NCBI RefSeq assembly: GCF_037622515.1
Contig: NZ_JBBJCN010000002.1
Coordinates: 496,001-560,000, forward strand
Source of the DNA: Paradesertivirga superstes
Lineage (GTDB): Bacteria > Bacteroidota > Bacteroidia > Sphingobacteriales > Sphingobacteriaceae
DNA: 64,000 nt
Reading direction: 5' to 3'
Both the position numbers and the translations under genes were made by a program. The notes beneath the pieces were generated by a model, which saw only the letters and a program-made list of their open reading frames with translations, was not told where the DNA came from and ran no database searches. Below are positions 51,874 through 60,987 of this stretch, piece by piece. The number at the start of each line of letters is the position of its first letter. Position 1 is the first letter of the stretch.

Positions 51874-54501
51874 TTATGCTACTTCCAGTTTTTTAACTTT
51901 TTGGCCTGGCTCTGCCGTTTTGCCTTCAAAAGCCTTTATGTAAATCTCTTTCAGTTCGCTGATCAAAGGATACCGCGGATTAGCTCCTGTACACTGATCA
52001 TCGAATGCCTGTTCAGACATGGTATCAATAGTTGCATAGAATTTAGCCTCTGTTACTCCAAATTCCTTAATCGATTTTGGGATACCAACTTTCACTTTAA
52101 GCTCTTCAATAGCCATTATTAACAGCTCAACTTTCTCTGTCTCATCTTTTCCGCCAAGATTCAGGTAATCAGAAATACGAGCATATCTCCACTTAGCATT
52201 TGGATATTTATATTGTGAAAATGTGGCTTGTTTACGAGGATTATCTACAGCGTTAAAACGTATAACCTCTGATATTAACATCGCGTTTGCAACACCATGC
52301 GGTACATGATGAGAGGCTCCAAGTTTGTGAGCAAGAGAGTGACAAACACCAAGAAATGCATTTGCAAATGCCATTCCTGCAATGGTAGAAGCATGGGCCA
52401 TTTTCTCTCTGGCCTTGATATTAGTTGTTCCTTCATTATAGGCTTCCGGAAGATATTTAAAGATCAGCCTGATAGCTTCCAGTGCTAAACCATTTGTAAA
52501 TTCTGAAGCCAGCACAGATACGAATGCTTCCAGAGCATGGGTCAGAGCATCTATTCCTGATGCAGACGTTAAGCTTTTTGGCATATTCATCATCAACTCT
52601 GCATCAACAATGGCGATATCGGGAGTTAACTCATAATCCGCCAAAGGATACTTAATATCAGTGGTTTCATCTGTTATTACCGCAAATGGCGTTACTTCAG
52701 AGCCAGTACCTGCAGACGTTGGAACAGCCACAAATAATGCTTTCTCTCCCATTTTAGGAAAAGGATAAACACGCTTGCGGATATCCATGAAACGCATGGC
52801 CAGATCTTCAAATCGTTCAAGAGGATGTTCGTACAGAACCCACATAATTTTTGCAGCATCCATAGGAGAACCTCCGCCTAAAGCGATTATAGTATCAGGC
52901 TGGAAATTAATCATTTCTGCTGCGCCTTTTCTTGCGGTAGAAAGGGTTGGATCTGGTTCCACATCAAAATAAACCGTATGCTCAATTCCTTGTTCGTCCA
53001 ATATTTTGGTTACATGATCAGTAAAACCCATATCAAACAAAACCTTGTCTGTAACTATAAACACTCTCTTTTTACCCAGTTCTTTTAACTCTCTAAGGGC
53101 CACGGGAAGGCATCCGTACTTAAAGTAAACCTTTTCAGGCATTCTGAACCATAACATATTTTCACGCCTGTTAGCAACGCTTTTAATGTTTAATAAATGT
53201 TTAACACCTACATTTTCTGATACTGAATTACCACCCCAGCTGCCGCAGCCAAGCGTTAATGATGGTGATAATTTAAAATTGAAGATATCGCCAATCGCTC
53301 CCTGAGACGATGGCATATTGATAATTGTTCGTCCGGTTTTCATTGCCGCACCGAATTTTTCTATTCTATCATGGCTTTTAACTGCATCCGTGTAAAGAAC
53401 CGAAGTATGACCAAAGCCACCTAATTTTACTAACCGCACGGCTTTAACTATGGCGTCGTCGAAATTTTTAGCCTTATACATTGCTAAAACCGGAGACAAT
53501 TTTTCATGTGAAAAGGGTTCTTCCAGCTCTACAGATTCAACCTCGCCAATAAGTACTTTGGTTTCTTCTGGTACTGTAATTTCGGCGAGGGCTGCTATTT
53601 TTGCTGCTGATTGTCCTACAATATTTGCGTTTAAAATGCCATTTAATAATAATATAGCACCTACTTTACTAACCTCATCCTTTTTAAGGATATATGCACC
53701 CCGGTCTAAAAACTCCTTTTTAACCTCTTCATAAACCTGGTCAATCACAATTACGCTCTGCTCTGATGCGCAAATCATCCCATTATCAAAAGTTTTAGAA
53801 AGCAGAATAGAACTTACAGCCATTTTGATATGGGCGGTTTCATCCAAAATTGCAGGTGTATTTCCTGCTCCAACACCAATTGCAGGTTTACCTGAAGAAT
53901 AAGCTGCTTTGACCATCCCCGGGCCACCGGTTGCCAGGATTAAATCTGCATTAGCCATTACTATTTGTGATAATTCTACAGATGGCTCATCGATCCAACC
54001 AATAATTCCTTCAGGAGCACCTGCTTTAACTGCTGCATTCAGAACGATTTTAGCAGCCGCGATGGTTGAATTCTTAGCTCGCGGATGAGGTGAAAATATA
54101 ATTCCGTTACGTGTTTTTAAAGCGATGAGTGCTTTGAATACAGCGGTTGATGTAGGGTTTGTTACAGGCACAACTGCTGCTATCACACCTATGGGTTCAG
54201 CTATTTTAGTTATTCCAAATGCCTCATCTGTTTCAATAACACCACAGGTTTTTGCATTTTTATATTGATTGTAGATATATTCTGACGCGAAGTGGTTTTT
54301 TATCACTTTATCTTCCACCAGGCCCATACCAGTTTCTTCGACGGCCATTTTCGCCAATTGAATCCTGGCATTATTTGCGGCGATAGCAGCCTGTCTGAAA
54401 ATCTCATCTACCTGCTCCTGGTTAAATGTTGAAAATTGTCTCTGCGCCTCCCTGACCTTCTCGATCTGCTGGAGTAATTTTTCTGAATTAGTGGCTTTCA
54501 T
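51874..54501 (-). CDS. adhE: Bifunctional acetaldehyde-CoA/alcohol dehydrogenase
   Basis: The 875-residue protein has an N-terminal CoA-acylating aldehyde dehydrogenase (1-440; active-site C244 in NGMICASEQS) and a C-terminal iron-dependent alcohol dehydrogenase (~455-870; CHSLAHKLGASHHVPHG carries the iron histidines). It reduces acetyl-CoA to ethanol and reoxidises two NADH. I start at ATG 54501 (MKATNSEKLL); ATG 54522 is possible. Two FNR-like palindromes lie upstream. It works downstream of pflB. Confidence 0.96.
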   Translation of the reverse strand: MKATNSEKLLQQIEKVREAQRQFSTFNQEQVDEIFRQAAIAANNARIQLAKMAVEETGMGLVEDKVIKNHFASEYIYNQYKNAKTCGVIETDEAFGITKIAEPIGVIAAVVPVTNPTSTAVFKALIALKTRNGIIFSPHPRAKNSTIAAAKIVLNAAVKAGAPEGIIGWIDEPSVELSQIVMANADLILATGGPGMVKAAYSSGKPAIGVGAGNTPAILDETAHIKMAVSSILLSKTFDNGMICASEQSVIVIDQVYEEVKKEFLDRGAYILKKDEVSKVGAILLLNGILNANIVGQSAAKIAALAEITVPEETKVLIGEVESVELEEPFSHEKLSPVLAMYKAKNFDDAIVKAVRLVKLGGFGHTSVLYTDAVKSHDRIEKFGAAMKTGRTIINMPSSQGAIGDIFNFKLSPSLTLGCGSWGGNSVSENVGVKHLLNIKSVANRRENMLWFRMPEKVYFKYGCLPVALRELKELGKKRVFIVTDKVLFDMGFTDHVTKILDEQGIEHTVYFDVEPDPTLSTARKGAAEMINFQPDTIIALGGGSPMDAAKIMWVLYEHPLERFEDLAMRFMDIRKRVYPFPKMGEKALFVAVPTSAGTGSEVTPFAVITDETTDIKYPLADYELTPDIAIVDAELMMNMPKSLTSASGIDALTHALEAFVSVLASEFTNGLALEAIRLIFKYLPEAYNEGTTNIKAREKMAHASTIAGMAFANAFLGVCHSLAHKLGASHHVPHGVANAMLISEVIRFNAVDNPRKQATFSQYKYPNAKWRYARISDYLNLGGKDETEKVELLIMAIEELKVKVGIPKSIKEFGVTEAKFYATIDTMSEQAFDDQCTGANPRYPLISELKEIYIKAFEGKTAEPGQKVKKLEVA

Positions 54502-54622
54502 AACTGTGAACTTTACACGCATTGCTGCTGATAAACTTGATTAAATGTTTCGGATCAATGCTCGGTCTGGAACAATTGATTTTACCAATAATAAAGTTCG
54601 TGTAAATTGTACACTATCGTGA

Positions 54623-54634
54623 TGATGTGAGTCA
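54623..54634 (-). promoter_or_regulatory. Proposed FNR-like site 1 of adhE
   Basis: TGATgtgaGTCA fits TGAY-N4-RTCA. A TATTATTG -7-like element ends at 54586, 42.5 bp from the centre, so the fixed 36.5-bp spacing is not kept here. Confidence 0.6.
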
Positions 54635-54644
54635 AAGTTAAAAA

Positions 54645-54656
54645 TGACACTAATCA
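54645..54656 (-). promoter_or_regulatory. Proposed FNR-like site 2 of adhE
   Basis: TGACactaATCA has its centre exactly 22 bp (two helical turns) from site 1, so two dimers could bind the same face of the DNA. Confidence 0.6.
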
Positions 54657-54708
54657 CAATGCCGTTTTGGATAGTTTTTAAATTCGGTGGAAGGAGTCTG
54701 GAAACACA

Positions 54709-54725
54709 CCCCTGCTTGAGCGGGG
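54709..54725. other. Small hairpin between pflA stop and adhE promoter
   Basis: CCCC-GCT pairs with AGC-GGGG with one bulged T and a tiny loop. It lies 8 bp from the pflA stop and could help end that transcript, but no T-run follows. Confidence 0.35.
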
Positions 54726-54732
54726 CACAGCC

Positions 54733-55515
54733 CTACTTCAAAATCACATTATCAAAGTACTTATCAAAAATTCCTTTTGTCTGGTCTTGAATTTCCTTTG
54801 AAGGAGTGGGTGTATCTTTCAGAGGATATGTTATGTTCATTAATTCCCATTTGTGCATGCCCAGCTGATGAAATGGAATTATCTCTACCCTGTCAACAGT
54901 TTTGTAGTTACTAAAATACTGTCCCCATTCTTCAATATATTCCTCCTGATCTGACCAACCCGGAACCAATACATATCTGAGCCACATTCTTTTTCCTGTT
55001 GACTCGCGGTAAGCAGCCAGTTCAAGCGTATTTTTATTCGGTTGCCCGGTCAATTTACGATGCCATTTATCATTGATATGTTTAACATCCAGCAGCAGCA
55101 AATCCGTGTGTTCTAAAAGTTCATGCACTTCAGGAGTATTTAAGCGACCGTTCGAATCCAGGCAGGTATTAATTCCATTCTCTTTCAGCTGTTTAAAAAA
55201 GGCACAAAGTTTACTTCTCTGAAGCAATGGCTCGCCGCCTGATACGGTAACGCCGCCTTCTTCACCAAAATAGTTTTTTTGCCTGATGGCACGCTTTACA
55301 AGTTCATTAATTTCAACAAGGGTTCCGCCTTTTACATCGAGAGAATCAGGATTTTGACAATAAAGGCAGCGAAACTGGCATCCCTGAACAAATACAACCA
55401 TCCGTATTCCTGGCCCGTCATGAGTTCCGAATGTTTCCAGAGAATGTATCCTTAGATGTGGGGGATCATTCTCATTTAATTTAGCGGCTTCAATATCCTG
55501 TAAAGGCAGATACAT
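54733..55515 (-). CDS. pflA: Pyruvate formate-lyase activating enzyme (radical SAM)
   Basis: The 260-residue protein has the radical-SAM cluster motif C-x3-C-x2-C (CQFRCLYC), preceded by GTHDGPGIRMVVFVQG and followed by VTVSGGEPLLQ, all typical of PFL activases. It generates the glycyl radical on PflB using SAM and a 4Fe-4S cluster. It lies 176 bp downstream of pflB and has its own FNR-like site, so it can be made alone. Confidence 0.95.
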   Translation of the reverse strand: MYLPLQDIEAAKLNENDPPHLRIHSLETFGTHDGPGIRMVVFVQGCQFRCLYCQNPDSLDVKGGTLVEINELVKRAIRQKNYFGEEGGVTVSGGEPLLQRSKLCAFFKQLKENGINTCLDSNGRLNTPEVHELLEHTDLLLLDVKHINDKWHRKLTGQPNKNTLELAAYRESTGKRMWLRYVLVPGWSDQEEYIEEWGQYFSNYKTVDRVEIIPFHQLGMHKWELMNITYPLKDTPTPSKEIQDQTKGIFDKYFDNVILK

Positions 55516-55585
55516 TATTTTGAGTTTTATATAGCAGGTGAATTAAGCAAATAGGCTGTATCATACCGGAGATTTTTAAATCCTC

Positions 55586-55597
55586 TGATGAATATCA
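55586..55597 (-). promoter_or_regulatory. Proposed FNR-like site of pflA
   Basis: TGATgaatATCA lies 71 bp upstream of the pflA start. A TATTTG sequence ends at 55548, 43.5 bp from the centre. Confidence 0.55.
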
Positions 55598-55629
55598 GTA
55601 AACATAGCTGATTCATCTGATGACTAGTT

Positions 55630-55661
55630 AAAAAAAAAGTCAGGGGCTTGCTTAAGGCCCC
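55630..55661 (-). terminator. Terminator-like hairpin after pflB
   Basis: GGGGC (55643-55647) pairs with GCCCC (55657-55661), and the minus strand continues into a T-run of nine (A at 55630-55638). Confidence 0.7.
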
Positions 55662-55691
55662 AAACTTACAACATATAAAAAACAACATTAA

Positions 55692-57926
55692 TTACATACT
55701 TTCATGGAAAGTACGGGTAATTACCTCTAACTGATGAGCCCTGGAAAGCCTTACAAAGTTCACCGCATACCCGGAAACTCTTATGGTTAATTGCGGATAT
55801 TTTTCGGGATGTTCGTAAGCATCCATAAGTGTTTCTCTGTTTAGAACATTCACATTCAAATGATGGGCGCCTTGTTTGAAATAGCCTCCCAAAGTGTTTG
55901 ATAGATTGTTAATCTGCTCTTCACGATTATCACCTAAGGATTTTGGAACCATTGAAAATGTGTTAGAAATACCATCCTGTGCATCATTATAATCCAGTTT
56001 ACAAACAGAGTTTAATGAGGCGATAGCACCGCTTGAATCGCGACCATGCATTGGATTTGCTCCGGGGGCAAATGCTTCGCCGGCTTTTCTTCCATCAGGG
56101 GTTGCTCCGGTATTTGTGCCATACATTACGTTTGATGTAATGGTTAGCAAGGACAAGGTTGGAGTAGAATTTTTATAGGTAGCATGCTTGCGAAGCTCAT
56201 TTACAAAAAATGAGGTTACTTCTTTAGCAATATTATCCACACGGTCATCATCGTTTCCAAATTGAGGATATTCACCTTCAATTTTGAAGTCAATGGTCAA
56301 TCCTTTTTCATTTCTTAAAGGAGTTACCTTTGCATATTTAATGGCAGACAGGGAATCGGCAATAATTGAAATTCCGGCCGCACCATAGGCAATATCAATA
56401 TGCGGATCGGTATCAACAAGAGCCATTTGCGCTCTTTCATAATAATACCTGTCGTGCATATAATGTATAATATACATGGCTTTTGCATACACACGGGCAA
56501 GCTCGCTTAAAGTTCGTTTAAACACATCCCAGGTAATGTCATAATCTAATTGACCTTCCGGAATTACAGGAATATTTTTAATTACTTCTACACCATCGTG
56601 CTCTTCCCTGCCACCGTTTAAAGCAATTAGCAAAGCTTTAGGCAAATTGGCCCTTGCGCCGAAATGCTGAATTGATTTGCCGATTTCCTGGTAAGAAACA
56701 CAGCAGGCAATACCGTAGTCATCAGAACCACGCGTAGACCTCATTAAATCATCATTTTCGTATTGTATTGATGAGGTATCAATAGAAACCTGTGCACAGA
56801 ATTTTTTAAAACCTTCCGGGAGTTTGTCAGACCACAGAACAGTTAAATTTGGTTCTGGTGATGGACCTAAATTATATAAGGTTTGAAGGAAACGGAACGA
56901 TGTTTTAGTAACCTTCGTACGTCCATCATGTAAGATCCCTCCGATAGACTCAGTAACCCAGGTCGGATCTCCACCAAAAATTTCGTCGTAAGAAGAAGGG
57001 CGTAAATGACGAACCAATCGCAGTTTCATTACAAACTGATCAATTAACTCCTGTGCACCTTCTTCATTCAGTAAGCCGGCTTCAATTTCTCTGTCGATAT
57101 ACACATCAAGAAAAGACGATACATTACCTAATGACATTGCAGCACCATCCTGTTCTTTAACAGCAGCGAGATAAGCGAAATATACCCATTGAACGGCTTC
57201 TGTTGCGCTTTCTGCGGGGCGACTGATATCACATCCGTAATCAGCAGCCATGCTAATCATATCTTTTAAAGCATTAATCTGGGCATTGATTTCTTCACGC
57301 AAACGAACTTTATGTTCACTCATTTCGCCATCAATTTTTGCCAGATCAGCCTTTTTAGCTTGAATTATCTGATCGACACCATAAAGAGCCAAACGGCGAA
57401 AGTCACCGATAATACGGCCGCGGGCATAGTTATCAGGCAATCCTGTTAAAATGTGTTTAGAACGAAAGGCGCGGATCTCAGAATCGTAAGCGTTAAATAC
57501 GCCTTCATTATGATTTTTGGCATAACTAAAAATATCTGTGACCCTGTCTGAAACTTTTAAACCACGTTCTTTTACAGCAGACTCAACTAATTTAATCCCA
57601 CCGTAAGGTTTCATGGCCCGTTTAAGTAATTGATCTGTTTGAATACCAACAATTACTTCATCCTCCTTATTTATATAGCCGGGAGCGAAAGCGGTTATCG
57701 AAGAAATTGTATTTGTATCAATAGCTAAAACCCCGTTATTTTCTCTTTCCTGCAATAACGAAACTTTAACAGCATCCCATAATCTGATTGTTTTTGAAGA
57801 TGGCCCCTTAAGGAAAGATCCGTCGCCCTGATAAGGCCTGATGTTTCTTACAACAAAATCATAGACATTTATTGTTGAATTCCATTCTCCGGATTCAATG
57901 GGGACATAGTTGAGATCTGTTTTCAT
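55692..57926 (-). CDS. pflB: Formate C-acetyltransferase (pyruvate formate-lyase)
   Basis: The 744-residue glycyl-radical enzyme has the paired active-site cysteines C408-C409 (YGIACCVSYQ) and the radical glycine G719 in RVSGYAVNF near the end. It splits pyruvate with CoA to acetyl-CoA and formate without oxygen. I start at ATG 57926 (MKTDLNYVPI); the TTG at 57950 is not needed. A -7 element (57948-57955) and an FNR-like site at 57979-57990 sit upstream. It is the first enzyme of the fermentation path here. Confidence 0.97.
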   Translation of the reverse strand: MKTDLNYVPIESGEWNSTINVYDFVVRNIRPYQGDGSFLKGPSSKTIRLWDAVKVSLLQERENNGVLAIDTNTISSITAFAPGYINKEDEVIVGIQTDQLLKRAMKPYGGIKLVESAVKERGLKVSDRVTDIFSYAKNHNEGVFNAYDSEIRAFRSKHILTGLPDNYARGRIIGDFRRLALYGVDQIIQAKKADLAKIDGEMSEHKVRLREEINAQINALKDMISMAADYGCDISRPAESATEAVQWVYFAYLAAVKEQDGAAMSLGNVSSFLDVYIDREIEAGLLNEEGAQELIDQFVMKLRLVRHLRPSSYDEIFGGDPTWVTESIGGILHDGRTKVTKTSFRFLQTLYNLGPSPEPNLTVLWSDKLPEGFKKFCAQVSIDTSSIQYENDDLMRSTRGSDDYGIACCVSYQEIGKSIQHFGARANLPKALLIALNGGREEHDGVEVIKNIPVIPEGQLDYDITWDVFKRTLSELARVYAKAMYIIHYMHDRYYYERAQMALVDTDPHIDIAYGAAGISIIADSLSAIKYAKVTPLRNEKGLTIDFKIEGEYPQFGNDDDRVDNIAKEVTSFFVNELRKHATYKNSTPTLSLLTITSNVMYGTNTGATPDGRKAGEAFAPGANPMHGRDSSGAIASLNSVCKLDYNDAQDGISNTFSMVPKSLGDNREEQINNLSNTLGGYFKQGAHHLNVNVLNRETLMDAYEHPEKYPQLTIRVSGYAVNFVRLSRAHQLEVITRTFHESM

Positions 57927-57947
57927 ACTGTTTTTATTAATATGAGT

Positions 57948-57990
57948 CAAATTTATGGTTGTGTTCCCATGATAAACATGACTTGCATCA
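57948..57990 (-). promoter_or_regulatory. pflB promoter: perfect -7 element with FNR-like site at the class II position
   Basis: On the minus strand TAAATTTG (57948-57955) is a perfect TAnnTTTG. The palindrome TGACttgcATCA (57979-57990) is centred 36.5 bp from its last G, close to -41 relative to the expected start. Confidence 0.75.
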
Positions 57991-58149
57991 CGAAGAATAG
58001 TGATTTAGCTATTGATTTAAAATCGATCAAATTTTTACAAAATAAGTCGATATCGAATTAATTTATTACCGAATTCATAATTTATACGCTCTTATGGATA
58101 ATAAATTAATGCTTTGACAATGCTGAATTTTCTAACTTAAAATTAAATG

Positions 58150-58188
58150 AAAAAGCCCCGGGTTTTTAGGGATTCCCGGGTGCTTTTT
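58150..58188 (-). terminator. Rho-independent terminator of the OFA transporter gene
   Basis: AAAAAGC-CCCGGG (58150-58162) pairs with CCCGGG-T-GCTTTTT (58175-58188): 13 bp with one bulged T. T-runs occur on both strands. Confidence 0.85.
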
Positions 58189-58236
58189 ACTAACCAACTA
58201 ACCGTCTATTGAAAAATTTTAGGAAAAACTTCTGGA

Positions 58237-59535
58237 TTAATCTACAAACTCGGGTAAATAAACATCCTCGTACTCAATCTCTGGTTCAACAACTTGTTTT
58301 TTAATTGCATTTAGTTTTTTAATTTCTAACCGTATTAAGAAAGAAAATGCGAAAGCCAGAACTAATAAGGCTGCAAAACCATATAAGATTCCGTCATAAC
58401 TGTTTGTTGCCGTGCGGATTGTTGCTGCCAACAAAGGCCCTGCCAGTCCGGCCGCAGCCCAGGCAGTTAACAGATACCCAAGAATGGCCCCCAGCTCTTT
58501 AGTACCAAACATGTCTCCGATATAAGCAGGAACAGTAGAGAATCCTGCGCCATAGCAGGAAATAATTAAAAATATAACAGCCTGGAATAAAAATGCACTA
58601 TGCAAACCCGGCAGAAGAAAATATGCAGCTATCTGCAAAGCAAAAATCAGTGTAAATGTATTTTGCCGACCAATGAAATCTGAAAATGCGGCCCAGCCGA
58701 TTCTTCCTCCTCCGTTAAACAAGCCCATAATACCAACCATAGCTGCTGCAGCGACAGGAGTTATGCCGGTAAATTCCTGGGCCATGGGAGAAGCAACTGA
58801 TATTATTGTTATTCCGCATGTTATATTGATAAAAAACATTGCCCACAAATACCAAAACCGTTTTGTTTTAATCGCTTCATTGGCTCCTAATTGAATGACA
58901 TCAGATGTATATACTTTTTTTCCAGATTCAGCTTCAGATTTCATTCCTTTCGGGAACCAGCCTGCCGGCGGGGATGAAAGATATTGGGATGAAAGAAAAA
59001 TTATCACAAAGTAAACACTTCCCATAATGAAAAAGGTATTTGCAATACCTAAAGAAGATATCATTTCAACAATTAGTGGTCCGCTAACTAAGGCAGCGAA
59101 TCCGAAGCCCATAATGGCAAGTCCGGAAGCCAGCCCTGGTTTGTCCGGAAACCATTTAAGCAGGGTGGATACTGGTGTAATGTAACCTATCCCCAAACCT
59201 ATGCCCCCCAATACACCATAGGAAAAATATAATAGTGGCAACGAGCCCAGCTGAATGGCCAAACCGGATCCTATTATACCTAAACCGAAGAAAACTGCAG
59301 CCATTACTCCAGATTTTTTCGGACCTAGCTTTTCTATAAAACGGCCCAAAAATGCGGCCGAAATACCCAGAAAAAATATTGCCAGGCTAAAAGTAAATTG
59401 AGTCTCCTTTAATCCCCATCCGAATTTCTCTATCAAGGGTCTTGTATACACACTCCATGCGTAAACCGAGCCGATTGATATATGAATCCCTACTGCTGAA
59501 GCAGCAATGAGCCACCTGTTTTTTACTGTATTCAT
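58237..59535 (-). CDS. MFS transporter of the OFA (oxalate/formate antiporter) family
   Basis: The 432-residue protein has twelve helices and the OFA opening AASAVGIHISIGSVYAWSVYTRPLIE (split), then GLGIGYITPVSTLLKWFPDKPGLASG. It exchanges small organic acids such as formate, oxalate or pyruvate across the inner membrane; formate export fits its place after pflB, but is unproven. I use ATG 59535 (MNTVKNRWLI); the TTG at 59562 is an artefact. An FNR-like site lies at 59591-59602. Confidence 0.88.
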   Translation of the reverse strand: MNTVKNRWLIAASAVGIHISIGSVYAWSVYTRPLIEKFGWGLKETQFTFSLAIFFLGISAAFLGRFIEKLGPKKSGVMAAVFFGLGIIGSGLAIQLGSLPLLYFSYGVLGGIGLGIGYITPVSTLLKWFPDKPGLASGLAIMGFGFAALVSGPLIVEMISSLGIANTFFIMGSVYFVIIFLSSQYLSSPPAGWFPKGMKSEAESGKKVYTSDVIQLGANEAIKTKRFWYLWAMFFINITCGITIISVASPMAQEFTGITPVAAAAMVGIMGLFNGGGRIGWAAFSDFIGRQNTFTLIFALQIAAYFLLPGLHSAFLFQAVIFLIISCYGAGFSTVPAYIGDMFGTKELGAILGYLLTAWAAAGLAGPLLAATIRTATNSYDGILYGFAALLVLAFAFSFLIRLEIKKLNAIKKQVVEPEIEYEDVYLPEFVD

Positions 59536-59559
59536 ATCTTTAACGATAAATTTATGACG

Positions 59560-59602
59560 CAAAGTAACACAGGCTTAAACTGATATTAGGTGATCTCAAT
59601 CA
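59560..59602 (-). promoter_or_regulatory. OFA transporter promoter with FNR-like site
   Basis: TTACTTTG on the minus strand ends at 59560; the palindrome GTGATctcaATCAC core (59591-59602) is centred 36.5 bp from it. The palindrome is perfect over five bases each side (GTGAT/ATCAC). Confidence 0.72.
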
Positions 59603-59675
59603 CGATAAAAATTGATTGACATTCTAATAAATCAGAGCGGAGAATTTTCTGTACAAAGAATCTTATTTCATAAAA

Positions 59676-59697
59676 AAAGCTGCACAATGGCAGCTTT
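59676..59697 (-). terminator. Rho-independent terminator of pta-ackA
   Basis: AAAGCTGC (59676-59683) pairs perfectly with GCAGCTTT (59690-59697) around a 6-base loop, followed on the minus strand by seven T. Confidence 0.9.
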
Positions 59698-59720
59698 CTC
59701 AATCCTATTTCGAATTATTA

Positions 59721-60923
59721 TTACGAATACTGCAATAAGCTAATACATTGGTTGGCTATTTCCAGCTCTTCATTTGTAGGAACAACCAAAACTTTAGTTC
59801 TTGAATCAGGAGTATTTATTTCCCTTATCCCCGGAGATCTTTGAGCATTCTTTTCAATATTCATTTTAATCCCGAAAAACTCCATATTCTCACAAACAAG
59901 CTCCCGGGTATAGGCATCATTCTCCCCTACTCCCGCAGTAAAAATTATGGCATCAAGTCCTCCCAGTGCAGCAGTATAAGAACCGATATACTTCTTGATC
60001 CTGTAGGCATACATCTCATAAGCAAGCCTGGCATTTTCATCACCGTCTTTCATCGATTTGGTAATATCACGCATATCACTAAAACCAGTTAAACCAAGCA
60101 TACCACTGCGCTTATTCAGTAAATTGCTTACTTGTTCAATATCGTAACCTAAATGTGATACCAGATGAAAAACAACCGACGCATCAATATTCCCGCTTCG
60201 GGTGCCCATAATTAAGCCGTCTAAAGGTCCCAGTCCCATGCTCGTGTCAATACATTTTCCCCCATCTACTGCGGCCATACTGCAACCATTTCCTAAATGA
60301 ATTGTAATCAGTTTGGCCTCAGGATTACTTAGGTATTGCGATGCCTGTTCAGCAACATATTTATGACTTGTTCCATGAAAACCATACACCCGAATGCCAT
60401 AATCCTTATAATAAGATACTGGTATTGCATAGCGATAGGCTTTTTCGGGCATTGTTTGATGAAATGCCGTATCAAATACAGCGATCTGGGTTGCCCTGGT
60501 AAAAATCTTTTCAGCCACTTCTATTCCCAGGTAATGACCTGGGTTATGTAAAGGAGCCAGAGGAAATAGTTTTTTTATTTCCGCTTTCACTTCATCACTG
60601 ATAATGGTAGTTTTTGAAAAGCTTTCCCCGCCATGCACAATCCTGTGACCAACTACTTCAATCTCTTCTGGGTTTTGTATAACTCCTATGCCCGGCTCAG
60701 TCAATAAATGACCTACTTCAATCATTCCAGCTTCATGATCGGGTAAATCAAGGATACGGGTAACCACTTTTTCTTCCCCCTCTGTATAAACTTTATGAGT
60801 TATCACAGAGCTTTCCAGGCCAATTCTTTCTACTAATCCGCTGCATATTGGCTGTTCAGACGGCATTTTAAAAAACTGATATTTTATAGAGCTGCTGCCC
60901 GAATTGATTACAAATATGTTCAT
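59721..60923 (-). CDS. ackA: Acetate kinase
   Basis: The 400-residue ASKHA-fold protein has FVINSGSSSIKYQFF at the start, VVGHRIVHGGE, GFHGTSHKYVAEQA, ITIHLGNGCSMAAVDGGK and the late IIFTAGVGEND block. It turns acetyl phosphate plus ADP into acetate and ATP. It is the second gene of the pta-ackA pair, 64 bp after pta, separated by an A-rich tract. It completes the acetate branch that starts from acetyl-CoA. Confidence 0.97.
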   Translation of the reverse strand: MNIFVINSGSSSIKYQFFKMPSEQPICSGLVERIGLESSVITHKVYTEGEEKVVTRILDLPDHEAGMIEVGHLLTEPGIGVIQNPEEIEVVGHRIVHGGESFSKTTIISDEVKAEIKKLFPLAPLHNPGHYLGIEVAEKIFTRATQIAVFDTAFHQTMPEKAYRYAIPVSYYKDYGIRVYGFHGTSHKYVAEQASQYLSNPEAKLITIHLGNGCSMAAVDGGKCIDTSMGLGPLDGLIMGTRSGNIDASVVFHLVSHLGYDIEQVSNLLNKRSGMLGLTGFSDMRDITKSMKDGDENARLAYEMYAYRIKKYIGSYTAALGGLDAIIFTAGVGENDAYTRELVCENMEFFGIKMNIEKNAQRSPGIREINTPDSRTKVLVVPTNEELEIANQCISLLQYS

Positions 60924-60987
60924 GGGAAGGAAAATTAAAAAGGAAAAATTAAAAAGTAAAAAGTAAAAGTAAAATTAAAAAAAGCTA
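60924..60987. repeat. Low-complexity A-rich spacer between pta and ackA
   Basis: On the plus strand the tract repeats AATTAAAAAG-type units several times with only G or T breaks. In the mRNA (minus strand) it is U-rich, just before the ackA start. Confidence 0.6.

Larger units (their letters stand above)
57927..58236. other. 310-bp gap between pflB and the OFA transporter
   Basis: It contains the pflB promoter (57948-57990), a long AT-rich stretch (58000-58140) without clear structure and the OFA transporter terminator (58150-58188). Confidence 0.6.

Noticed and set aside
53450..53734. 94-codon plus-strand frame within adhE
   Set aside because: It lies fully inside adhE in antisense, S/T-rich and without any motif; a shadow of adhE codon use.
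57987..58004. ATCAC-N8-GTGAT inverted repeat near pflB
   Set aside because: The half-sites point outward compared with the FNR-like palindrome and partly overlap the better site at 57979-57990.
58005..58035. TTGAT...ATCAA-like sequence upstream of pflB as a second FNR box
   Set aside because: The half-sites are separated by nine bases, not four, and the place is too far from the -7 element; kept out of the regulon list.
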